Origin: Candidatus Omnitrophota bacterium
GTDB lineage: Bacteria > Ratteibacteria > UBA8468 > B48-G9 > JAFGKM01
DNA: 9,440 nucleotides
NCBI GenBank assembly: GCA_023818785.1
Contig: JAMWCO010000048.1
Span: 1 to 9,440 of the forward strand
Reading direction: 5' to 3'
The position numbers and the translations under genes were made by a program. Position 1 is the first letter of the stretch; the number at the start of each line of letters is the position of its first letter. Below are positions 1-6,490 of the stretch, piece after piece. The notes beneath the pieces are model-generated. The model was not told the DNA's origin. It saw nothing but the letters and a program-made list of their open reading frames with translations, and did no database searches.

Positions 1-2
1 CA

Positions 3-1550
3 GATATTCAAAGAAGACCAGAATATACACATACAATATATGATGTAATAGATAAAGTTGATGAATCTAAATTTAATCTAATAGTTTTAAGATATTACCA
101 ATATAAAATAAGTCCTTCTTTAAATGGAGAAAGTTTATTATCAATGCTATATGCAAAAAAGAAAGGGCTTAAAGTATGTGCTCATTTAGGATATATAGGA
201 GAAAGGCGTGCTGATAATAAAAAATATAAATATGTTATAGATGAATATGGGAATGAAAAAGAATTAATTTCTTTGTTTGACGAAGATTTCTGGAATGATA
301 GGTTTTATGAGCCAATAAAAGAATTAATTGAATTTGAAGAAAAACAAGGAATAGAAATTTTTGATGGGATTATGATAGACCTTGAATTGCATAGGGAGCA
401 TTTTGATTTTTCAGATAATGTATTTTATGAATTTTTAAGAAGGAAGAAAATAGATGACCAAGTTGATTTGAAAAAGAGAAAGATTTATTTACTGAAGAAG
501 AGGATTTTTGATGAATATTTAGATTTTTGTGAGGAGTATCTTTCAGAAGTAGTTTCAAAATTGAGGGAAAAGATTCATAAAAAAAAGGAGATATTTTTTT
601 CTTTATATCCATTTAATGACTGGTATTTGAAACCAGAAACAAGTTGGTGGCAAGTAGGTATATGTAAAGGTCTTGGTAAAAAAGAAATACCATTTTTTGT
701 ATGGGATGATAATTGTTATTGGACAGGTTTTACTGGAAACCAGAAATTACCAGAAAAAGGACAGGAATTTTTAAGAAAAAAACTTGGATATGAAGGAATA
801 TTTTTAACAAGCATTGATTTTATAACATATCCCAGGTATCCACAGTATACTCCTGAGAAAGCAGGAGAAGAGTATTATTATCTTTTAGTTACAGGACCTG
901 GGATATGGCTTTATGGAGAAAATAATCCAAGTAAAGGTAAAAATATATGGGAAAATCAATTTCCTTATTGGGAATATTTTAAAAGAGCAAATGAGAGATT
1001 ATATAAAGAAGGGATTATTAAAAAGATAGAAAATGAAAGGCCTGATAAAGATTATATCTTAAAGATTGATAAAATAATTGAAAAAATAAAAGAGAGAATG
1101 AAAAATGATTGGACAAAAAAAGCAGGTATTCCATATTATATTTCAGACCCAGAAAGTAAAGTTGAAGTTAAAGAAAATAAGATTATAATTGAAAAGAAAC
1201 TTAATGGATTGAAAGAACATCAATGTGATTTTATATATAATGGGACAAAGGCAGAATATAAATTTAAGATTCCAGAAGATTTAAAATTGAAAAAAGTTTA
1301 CATTGAAATTGAAGGGAAAATACCATTTAATCCAGAAGGTGGTATAGTTATAGTTAAGATAAATGGTAATGAAATTGAAAATAAGAGATTTACAAATGAA
1401 TATAAAAAAATAAGATGGGAAATACCTGTATCTTGGATAAAACAGACAAATATAATTGAAGTATCTTATTTTGAAAGAGAAAATGTTTTTGAAACAAAAT
1501 ATGATACAAATTTTTACCTAAAATCAATAAAAATGGAGGGAGAAATATGA
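3..1550 (+). CDS. Glycoside-hydrolase-like TIM-barrel protein with C-terminal beta domain, 5' partial
   Basis: The frame is open to the left edge and reads as coherent protein upstream of the ATG at 144, so the true start lies outside the window; 515 codons are visible. The first two thirds alternate hydrophobic strands and helices as in a (beta/alpha)8 barrel: FNLIVLRYY (nt 75-101), LKVCAHLGY, DGIMIDLEL (nt 366-392), IFFSLYPF, IPFFVWDDN and GIFLTSIDF. The D-L-E at nt 378-386, at the end of a strand, is a plausible acidic active-site pair, and many Trp/Tyr residues suggest a sugar-binding cleft. From about nt 1150 the sequence becomes beta-rich (VYIEIEGK, GIVIVKINGNEIE), like an accessory carbohydrate-binding domain. 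I do not recognise the exact family; the hydrolase role is inferred from fold and neighbours. It overlaps the next gene by four bases (ATGA). Whether it is secreted cannot be judged without the N-terminus. Confidence 0.7.
   Translation, partial: DIQRRPEYTHTIYDVIDKVDESKFNLIVLRYYQYKISPSLNGESLLSMLYAKKKGLKVCAHLGYIGERRADNKKYKYVIDEYGNEKELISLFDEDFWNDRFYEPIKELIEFEEKQGIEIFDGIMIDLELHREHFDFSDNVFYEFLRRKKIDDQVDLKKRKIYLLKKRIFDEYLDFCEEYLSEVVSKLREKIHKKKEIFFSLYPFNDWYLKPETSWWQVGICKGLGKKEIPFFVWDDNCYWTGFTGNQKLPEKGQEFLRKKLGYEGIFLTSIDFITYPRYPQYTPEKAGEEYYYLLVTGPGIWLYGENNPSKGKNIWENQFPYWEYFKRANERLYKEGIIKKIENERPDKDYILKIDKIIEKIKERMKNDWTKKAGIPYYISDPESKVEVKENKIIIEKKLNGLKEHQCDFIYNGTKAEYKFKIPEDLKLKKVYIEIEGKIPFNPEGGIVIVKINGNEIENKRFTNEYKKIRWEIPVSWIKQTNIIEVSYFERENVFETKYDTNFYLKSIKMEGEI
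1535..1540 (+). promoter_or_regulatory. Shine-Dalgarno site for the secreted protein gene
   Basis: GGAGGG lies six bases before the ATG at 1547, inside the last codons of the upstream gene. It fixes the start of the downstream gene and supports coupled translation across the ATGA overlap. Confidence 0.7.
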
Positions 1551-2248
1551 AAAAAATTTTATATTTTTTTATTCTCTTTTTCATTTTTTCCTATGGAAGT
1601 GAGATATTAGATATTTATGGAAGTTTTGAAGATGGGAAATTGACTGGATGGGAAAAGATTGATGGAAGATGTGAATATAATATTGTTGAAGATGCAAGAG
1701 ATGGTAAATATTGTTTAAATATTAAAGCAAATGATGCAAGATATTTTTCTCCTGGTATAAAGATAAACCCTGATATTATATGGGATATAAAAAAGTCATT
1801 AAAGGTAAGTTTTTCAATTAAGTTTTTGCAGAGATATAATGGGTATTTTGTTGCATTTTATTTAAAAGGTAAACCAGTTGGGAAAGAAAGTCCAGTTTAT
1901 AGATTTTACAATTTTATTATACATTGTGGAGAAAAAGAGTTTGATTTAATAAGAAAGGAGAAAAAATTATGGGGATGGAATCAAGAAGAAAGATTAAATG
2001 CTTTTGATGCTTTAAAACCAGATAATAATACATTTTTGTATTGGATTGGTAAGAAAGTTCAGACAGATAGTTGGAATTTAAAGCAGAATGAATGGTTTGA
2101 TTTTGAAATTGATTTAAAAGATTCATTAAATGTTGAAGGAAGACCTGAAATTCCAGAAAAAATAGATATATTTGAGGTTGGTTTTTTAAATTATATCTAT
2201 AATACAACAAACTGGATTGTTGATAATATTAAAATAAAGGCAGAATAA
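1547..2248 (+). CDS. Secreted protein with carbohydrate-binding-type beta-sandwich
   Basis: A 233-residue protein. Residues 1-17 form a Lys-Lys start followed by a Phe/Ile/Leu-rich stretch ending in FSYGSE, a typical Sec signal peptide, probably cut near residue 17. There is no lipobox cysteine, so it should be released or periplasmic rather than a lipoprotein. The mature part starts with GSFEDGKLTGWEK (residues 25-37), then GKYCLNIK (53-60), and ends with NWIVDNIKIK (222-231). This 'GSFE...GW...GK..L.I...W.IDNI' layout is characteristic of galactose-binding-like/CBM4_9-type jelly-roll domains. No catalytic motif is visible. The likely role is binding a glycan at the cell surface, inferred from fold and from the TIM-barrel protein upstream. 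The stop TAA shares one base with the next ATG (TAATG). Fold confidence is moderate and the ligand is unknown. Confidence 0.75.
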   Translation: MKKILYFFILFFIFSYGSEILDIYGSFEDGKLTGWEKIDGRCEYNIVEDARDGKYCLNIKANDARYFSPGIKINPDIIWDIKKSLKVSFSIKFLQRYNGYFVAFYLKGKPVGKESPVYRFYNFIIHCGEKEFDLIRKEKKLWGWNQEERLNAFDALKPDNNTFLYWIGKKVQTDSWNLKQNEWFDFEIDLKDSLNVEGRPEIPEKIDIFEVGFLNYIYNTTNWIVDNIKIKAE

Positions 2249-3639
2249 TGTTTTTCAATCCAAAGGAAGAATATAAAGTTTTGAATAAAAAAGAGATTGA
2301 AAAGATACATCATTATTCAGTTAAAATTTTATCTGAGATTGGTGTTAAAATACCTGATGAAAGGTTTTTAAAATTTTTAAGTTCAAGATGTAATGTTGAT
2401 TTTAATAATCAGATAGTGAAATTTCCAGAAAGTTTAATTGAAGAAGTTATTGAGAGTATAAGGAAGGAAGAAAAAAAGATAGACATACCAGAAAAAATTG
2501 AAATAAAAGGTTCTGTTGGTGGATTTACTCCTAATATTTATGATTTTGAAAAAGGAAGAAGAAAACCAACTCTTGAAGATGTTGAAAAAGCATTAAGAAT
2601 AGGTAATCAATTAGACCAAGTAAGTAATAATAGTGTATTATTTATTCCAATGGATTGTTTTCCATATCATGATTTATGGGCATATGCAGTTGCATTAACA
2701 AGGAGTATAAAACCAAGTTCTGCACCAATACTAAAAAAAGAATCTCTTAAAGTAATTGTTGAAATTTGTGATATTGCAGGTAGAAATAGACCTATGTATC
2801 AATGTTTTTTATCATCTCCATTAAGATTTCCAGAATATGAACTTGATATTGCTTATGAGGCATTGAAAATTGGCCTTAGAGTAAATTTTGGGACTCCAAT
2901 GACTGTCTTAGGAGCAACAGGACCAATTGATATAGCAGGGACAATTACATTATGTAATGCTGAAACAATATGTGGATGGATACTAAATTATTTATTTTCT
3001 CAGCCAATATATGGATATGGAGGAAATCCTGTATCTATGGATATGAGAACAGGTTGTGGAAATTATGCAAATCCATTAACAGTTATAATGAATTCTGCAA
3101 TTCCTGATTTATGTAGGTTTTATGGTCTTATTCCAGAGGGTGGACATCTTGGAGATACTGATTCTCCTACTCCTGGTATAAAGGCAGCAGTTGAAAGACT
3201 TTTTACATCTTTAATATCTTTAATTGTAAATGATACGAAGAAAGTTTCTTTTAGAATTGGAGTTTTAGGACCAGCAGGGAGTTGTGGATGTTTAGAACAG
3301 ATGGTTATAGATGCTGAAATAGTAAGAATACTAAATAAGTTTTTTGAAGGGATAGAAGTTGATGATGAAAAAATAAATTATAAACTTATAAAGGAAGTTG
3401 GTATTGGAGGTTCATTCCTTGACAAAGAAGATACAATTTTAAAAATGAGACAGATTATGTTTTTCCCTAAGATTTTTTCATTTGAAATAGAGGATTCACT
3501 AAATTTTGAGATTGAAAATGCAAAAAAGAAAACAGAAGAATTATTGAAAAAAGAAAAATTTCATCCACTTACCCAAGATAAAGAAAAAGAGATATTTAAA
3601 ATTGTTAAAAATTTTACAAAAATTGATAAGGAAATATGA
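2248..3639 (+). CDS. MttB-superfamily (trimethylamine methyltransferase-like) corrinoid-type methyltransferase, non-pyrrolysine
   Basis: A 463-residue protein, near the family's usual length. Family features run in order: N-terminal helix LNKKEIEKIHHYSVKILSE with IGVKIP (residues 12-36); VKFPESLIEEVIES (57-70); GGFTPNIYDFEKGRRKPTLED (91-111); the barrel segment with PIYGYGGNPVSMDMRTG (253-269); YGLIPEGGHLGDTDS (292-306); and the C-terminal block LEQMVIDAEI...GIEVDDE...KEVGIGGSFLDKEDT (349-396). Family members move a methyl group from a substrate to a cobalamin-binding protein. Authentic MttB inserts pyrrolysine at an in-frame UAG; here the frame has no UAG, which puts it with the non-pyrrolysine branch, whose known members use quaternary amines such as glycine betaine. 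No corrinoid protein or reductive activase is in the window, so substrate and partner are unknown. AAAGG at 2236-2240 serves as ribosome site. It sits unusually inside a glycan-type operon. Confidence 0.9.
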   Translation: MFFNPKEEYKVLNKKEIEKIHHYSVKILSEIGVKIPDERFLKFLSSRCNVDFNNQIVKFPESLIEEVIESIRKEEKKIDIPEKIEIKGSVGGFTPNIYDFEKGRRKPTLEDVEKALRIGNQLDQVSNNSVLFIPMDCFPYHDLWAYAVALTRSIKPSSAPILKKESLKVIVEICDIAGRNRPMYQCFLSSPLRFPEYELDIAYEALKIGLRVNFGTPMTVLGATGPIDIAGTITLCNAETICGWILNYLFSQPIYGYGGNPVSMDMRTGCGNYANPLTVIMNSAIPDLCRFYGLIPEGGHLGDTDSPTPGIKAAVERLFTSLISLIVNDTKKVSFRIGVLGPAGSCGCLEQMVIDAEIVRILNKFFEGIEVDDEKINYKLIKEVGIGGSFLDKEDTILKMRQIMFFPKIFSFEIEDSLNFEIENAKKKTEELLKKEKFHPLTQDKEKEIFKIVKNFTKIDKEI

Positions 3640-4706
3640 TAGAAAAAGAAGAAATTTTAAATGGAATAGATAGAGGGATAAATTGGGTCTTAAATATACA
3701 GAAAGAAAATGGTTGTTTTCATGGAGATTTTATTTGGCATGATGGACAAGCAATTAGGTCTTTAATCTATACATATAGAAGGAAAAAGGATGAAAAATTA
3801 TTAAATTCAGCAAAAAAGTGTGGAGATTTTATTTTATCTTTACAGAATCTTGATAAAAATTCAAAACTTTATGGAACATATGAAACACCAGCATATACAA
3901 GTAGAAAACAGATTGCGCCAAGTGATATTTATGAAACACTTTCAGGAATAATTGAGTTATATAAAGAAACAAATGAGACAAAATATATTGAAAGTGCAAA
4001 ACTTGCTGCTGATTGGATTATAAAAAACTTACATTCTCCTGGAGTTATAGGACAAGTATTTGATATAGAAAAATGGGAACATTTAAATCCTTTACCAATA
4101 CATGACGATGCAAGTTTTTTAATGTTATATAAAGAAACAAAAGAAGAAAAATATCTTAATACTTTTATTGACCAAATTAAAGTAATAATAGAAAAACAGG
4201 ATATAAATGGTAATTGGTTTTTCCCTCATTACTTTTATAAAGAGGTAAGACCAGTAAGTGGAAGAAGTTTATACTGGCTTAATTATCCACTTTTAGAAGC
4301 ATACAAATTTTTTAGATACAATTATATTATCCCACCTTTAATAAGAGGAATTGATAATATTTTAAGAAATCAGTTATGGGATGGAAGTATAAGGGCTGGA
4401 ATAAATACAGATGGAACATTTTATGGTTTTGGGATATGCGAAGGGAATGACGGGACTGCAACTTCTATGTGTTCAATTATTCTTCTTGATGCATACTTAT
4501 TATTTTATGATGAAAAATATTTAACTTGTGCAAAAAGAGCATTAAGGTTTATTCTTGATAATCAGAGAGAAGATGGACAATTTTATCATTCTAAAATATT
4601 TAAAGATAATAAGTGGCAACCATTTCAGAGAGATATTTCAACATATTTTGGAATTATAGCACTTGAAAAATATATTAAAGTAGTTCTATCAAAGTATAAT
4701 CTTTAA
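3636..4706 (+). CDS. Alpha-toroid (six-hairpin-glycosidase or prenyltransferase-like) protein
   Basis: A 356-residue protein without signal peptide, therefore probably cytoplasmic. It contains six recurring units in which a helix ends in Q...(N/D)G.(F/W) or a decayed version: around residues 11-32 (NIQKENGCF), 59-82 (SLQNLDKNSKLYG), 121-142 (NLHSPGVIGQVF), 178-197 (EKQDINGNWF), 239-255 (RNQLWDGSI) and 299-318 (DNQREDGQF). Such repeats form (alpha/alpha)6 barrels, as in six-hairpin glycosidases, polysaccharide-lyase-like proteins and squalene-cyclase/prenyltransferase folds. Candidate polar residues are H156-D157-D158 and E269-G-N-D272-G. Given the neighbours, a glycan hydrolase, lyase or epimerase is the more likely role, but I cannot name the family. 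It overlaps the methyltransferase gene by ATGA, with only a short-spaced AAGGA (3628-3632), so translation probably depends on coupling. The stop lies next to the inverted-repeat element. Confidence 0.75.
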   Translation: MIEKEEILNGIDRGINWVLNIQKENGCFHGDFIWHDGQAIRSLIYTYRRKKDEKLLNSAKKCGDFILSLQNLDKNSKLYGTYETPAYTSRKQIAPSDIYETLSGIIELYKETNETKYIESAKLAADWIIKNLHSPGVIGQVFDIEKWEHLNPLPIHDDASFLMLYKETKEEKYLNTFIDQIKVIIEKQDINGNWFFPHYFYKEVRPVSGRSLYWLNYPLLEAYKFFRYNYIIPPLIRGIDNILRNQLWDGSIRAGINTDGTFYGFGICEGNDGTATSMCSIILLDAYLLFYDEKYLTCAKRALRFILDNQREDGQFYHSKIFKDNKWQPFQRDISTYFGIIALEKYIKVVLSKYNL

Positions 4707-4716
4707 AAAGATTTTA

Positions 4717-4742
4717 GATTCTTTCGTATTTAGTGTAGAGTA
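4717..4742 (+). repeat. Left terminal inverted repeat of the MITE-like element
   Basis: This is the left arm, GATT followed by CTTTCGTATTTAGTGTAGA and two or three weaker bases. It pairs with 4850-4876 on the other strand with one substitution in the 19-base core and one indel outside it. Confidence 0.75.
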
Positions 4743-4849
4743 ATTTTGTAAGTTCTTGAAAATATAAGTGTTATAGAAAAATGGCAGTTTTCCAGTGAAA
4801 AATTTTATAAAATAAAAAATAAATGTAAAGATAATAGAGTTGAATAGGT

Positions 4850-4876
4850 AAATCTACACTAAATATGAAAGAAATC
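4850..4876 (-). repeat. Right terminal inverted repeat of the MITE-like element
   Basis: This is the right arm. Read on the - strand it gives GATTT followed by CTTTCATATTTAGTGTAGA, matching the left arm. It ends exactly where the AAAAAGTTTTA direct repeat (4877-4887) begins. Confidence 0.75.
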
Positions 4877-4884
4877 AAAAAGTT

Positions 4885-5901
4885 TTAAATAAGGTTCATT
4901 TCAATCATTTTTTCAGCAATTTGGATAGCATTTAAAGCAGCACCTTTTCTAATATTGTCAGCAACTACCCATAGGTCAAGAGAATTTTCTAATGCTGGAT
5001 TTTTTCTTATTCTTCCAACAAATACATCATCTTTTCCAGAAACAAACAAAGGGACAGGATATAAACTTTTTTCTGGATGGTCTATAACCTTAATTCCAGG
5101 GAATTTTTCAAGTATTTCTCTTGCTTTTTTTACATTTGGGGCTTTCTCAAATTGAGCAGTTATACTTTCAGAATGACCATTAAATATAGGAACCCTTACA
5201 GTTGTTGCAGAAATAGGTAAATTTTGTAAATCCATAATCTTTCTTGTTTCTTTTATTATTTTTACTTCCTCTGTATAATAACCTTCAAATTCATCACTCA
5301 ATGAACCAATTTCTGGTATAATATTCCCAAAAATTTGGTATGGATAAACTTCATTTACTATCTTTTCTCTTTTTACATAACTTTCAACCTGTTTTTCTAA
5401 TTCCTCAACTGCTTTTTTCCCTGTTCCAGAGACTGCTTGATATGTTGATACAATTACTCTTTTTAAACCAAATTCAAGATGTAGTGGATATAAAGCAACA
5501 ACCATCTGGATTGTTGAACAATTTGGGTTTGCTATAAATCCTTTATGATTTTTTAAGGAATGAGGATTGACTTCAGGGATTACTAACGGAACTCTATCAT
5601 CCATTCTAAAATCTGCACCATTATCTATAACAATACATCCAATTTCAACTGCTTTCCATCCAAATAACTTACTTGCTCCTTTTTCACCTTCTGTTCCTGC
5701 AAAAAATGCAATATCAATTCCTTTAAATTTTTCAATATTTGTTTCTTCAACTTTGAATATTTTTCCAGCAATCTCTTCTTTCCTCTCTTTTGTAGCAAGG
5801 ATTTTTAATTCATTAAATGGGAAATTCCTTTCAATTAATATTTCTACCATCTTTTTCCCAACAATCCCAACACCAACAACACAAACATTATATTTTTTCA
5901 T
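4885..5901 (-). CDS. asd: Aspartate-semialdehyde dehydrogenase
   Basis: A 338-residue cytoplasmic enzyme of full family length that reduces L-aspartyl-4-phosphate to aspartate-4-semialdehyde with NADPH, the branch point to lysine/diaminopimelate, threonine and methionine. An N-terminal Rossmann domain starts with VVGVGIVGKKMVEIL (residues 8-22). FRMDDRVPLVIPEVN (98-112) leads to the catalytic cysteine C128 in ANPNCST (124-130). Q155 follows in STYQAVSGTG (152-161), E211-E212-x-K214 form the substrate-binding segment, and R236...H243 in VRVPIFNGHSES supply the substrate arginine and the general-base histidine. The family residues I can place are present, so it should be active. The dinucleotide loop reads GVGIVG instead of the usual GATGxVG. 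The start follows AAAGGAG, which lies within the last codons of bioY; the two genes overlap by ATGA. It is the last gene of the - strand operon and ends against the MITE-like element. Confidence 0.96.
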   Translation of the reverse strand: MKKYNVCVVGVGIVGKKMVEILIERNFPFNELKILATKERKEEIAGKIFKVEETNIEKFKGIDIAFFAGTEGEKGASKLFGWKAVEIGCIVIDNGADFRMDDRVPLVIPEVNPHSLKNHKGFIANPNCSTIQMVVALYPLHLEFGLKRVIVSTYQAVSGTGKKAVEELEKQVESYVKREKIVNEVYPYQIFGNIIPEIGSLSDEFEGYYTEEVKIIKETRKIMDLQNLPISATTVRVPIFNGHSESITAQFEKAPNVKKAREILEKFPGIKVIDHPEKSLYPVPLFVSGKDDVFVGRIRKNPALENSLDLWVVADNIRKGAALNAIQIAEKMIEMNLI

Positions 5902-6479
5902 CTATTCTCCTTTTGAATAATTTTTAAATTAGAAAGATTTTCTGCAATAAGTCCTGCTAAAACTGCTTTAATAATATCAAAAGGAATAAATGGCAATATT
6001 CCTATGAAAACTAAATCTTTAAATTCTTTATCAATAAAAAATTTGAGAAATATTATTCCACATATATATATTGTAATAGTTGCTAAAACCATTCCTAAAA
6101 CTTTATTCTTCCTTTCTGAGAAATAACCTGCAATATAAGAAGCAAATATAAAACCAATTATATAACCAGTTGTTGGTCTTAAAATTCCAGTACCACCACC
6201 ATAAAACCAGCCAATTCCTGAAATACCACCTATAAAATAAAATATTTGAGATAAAGAGCCAAAGTTTTTACCAAGTAATATCCCTGAAAGCAAAACAGAA
6301 AATGTCTGTCCTGTTATAGGAACAGGAGTAAATGGGAGTTTTATGTATAGTTGGGCAGAAATACCTGTTAAAATAGAAAAAATTATTGATAATAAGAGTT
6401 TTTCAGATATACCAAAAACTTTATATAATTGGAAATATTTCTCCCAACTTTTATTCCATAATTTTTTAATAATTTCCAT
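5898..6479 (-). CDS. bioY: Biotin transporter BioY (ECF S component)
   Basis: A 193-residue integral membrane protein with about six hydrophobic segments. BioY hallmarks are LPFTPVPITGQTFSVLLSG (residues 48-66), GGGTGILRPTTGYIIGF (94-110) and PFIPFDIIKAVLAG (163-176, with conserved D168 and K171). BioY binds biotin in the membrane and usually works with the ECF energizing module (two ATPases and a T component), none of which is in the window, so it would use one encoded elsewhere; some BioY proteins reportedly transport alone. The first 25 residues, rich in Lys, Trp and Tyr, form a cytoplasmic-looking extension before the first membrane helix. The start is preceded by AAAGGAT at good spacing and lies 11 bases after the M16 stop. 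The stop overlaps the asd start. Biotin scavenging is a reasonable inference; biotin auxotrophy cannot be judged here. Confidence 0.95.
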   Translation of the reverse strand: MEIIKKLWNKSWEKYFQLYKVFGISEKLLLSIIFSILTGISAQLYIKLPFTPVPITGQTFSVLLSGILLGKNFGSLSQIFYFIGGISGIGWFYGGGTGILRPTTGYIIGFIFASYIAGYFSERKNKVLGMVLATITIYICGIIFLKFFIDKEFKDLVFIGILPFIPFDIIKAVLAGLIAENLSNLKIIQKENR

Positions 6480-6490
6480 CTCAAATCCTT

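Larger units (their letters stand above)
4717..4876. mobile_element. Putative 160-bp MITE-like element with terminal inverted repeats
   Basis: The ends are near-perfect inverted repeats. CTTTCGTATTTAGTGTAGA at 4721-4739 matches the reverse complement of 4853-4871 at 18 of 19 bases. The match extends outward through GATT (4717-4720) against GATTT (4872-4876), with one indel. Directly outside lie direct repeats AAAAAGATTTTA (4705-4716) and AAAAAGTTTTA (4877-4887), identical but for one indel, as expected of a target-site duplication. The interior (about 113 bases) has no credible ORF. It fills almost the whole gap between two convergent genes. Seen: the repeats and their abutment. Inferred: mobilisation by a transposase encoded elsewhere. 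The alternative is a long bidirectional RNA stem marking both transcript ends. Confidence 0.55.

Noticed and set aside
144..146. ATG at 144 as start of the first gene
   Set aside because: The frame stays open to the left edge and the 47 upstream codons read as normal protein (for example FNLIVLRYYQY), so the gene is 5' truncated by the window rather than starting here. No ribosome site precedes 144.
2248..3639. Pyrrolysine-containing MttB
   Set aside because: The reading frame contains no internal UAG and covers the usual full length, so it belongs to the non-pyrrolysine part of the superfamily.
5340..5920. Opposite-strand open frames inside asd and the other - strand genes
   Set aside because: They lie fully antisense to genes with clear family motifs, have low-complexity Ser/Phe/Leu-rich translations and lack ribosome sites; they are shadows.
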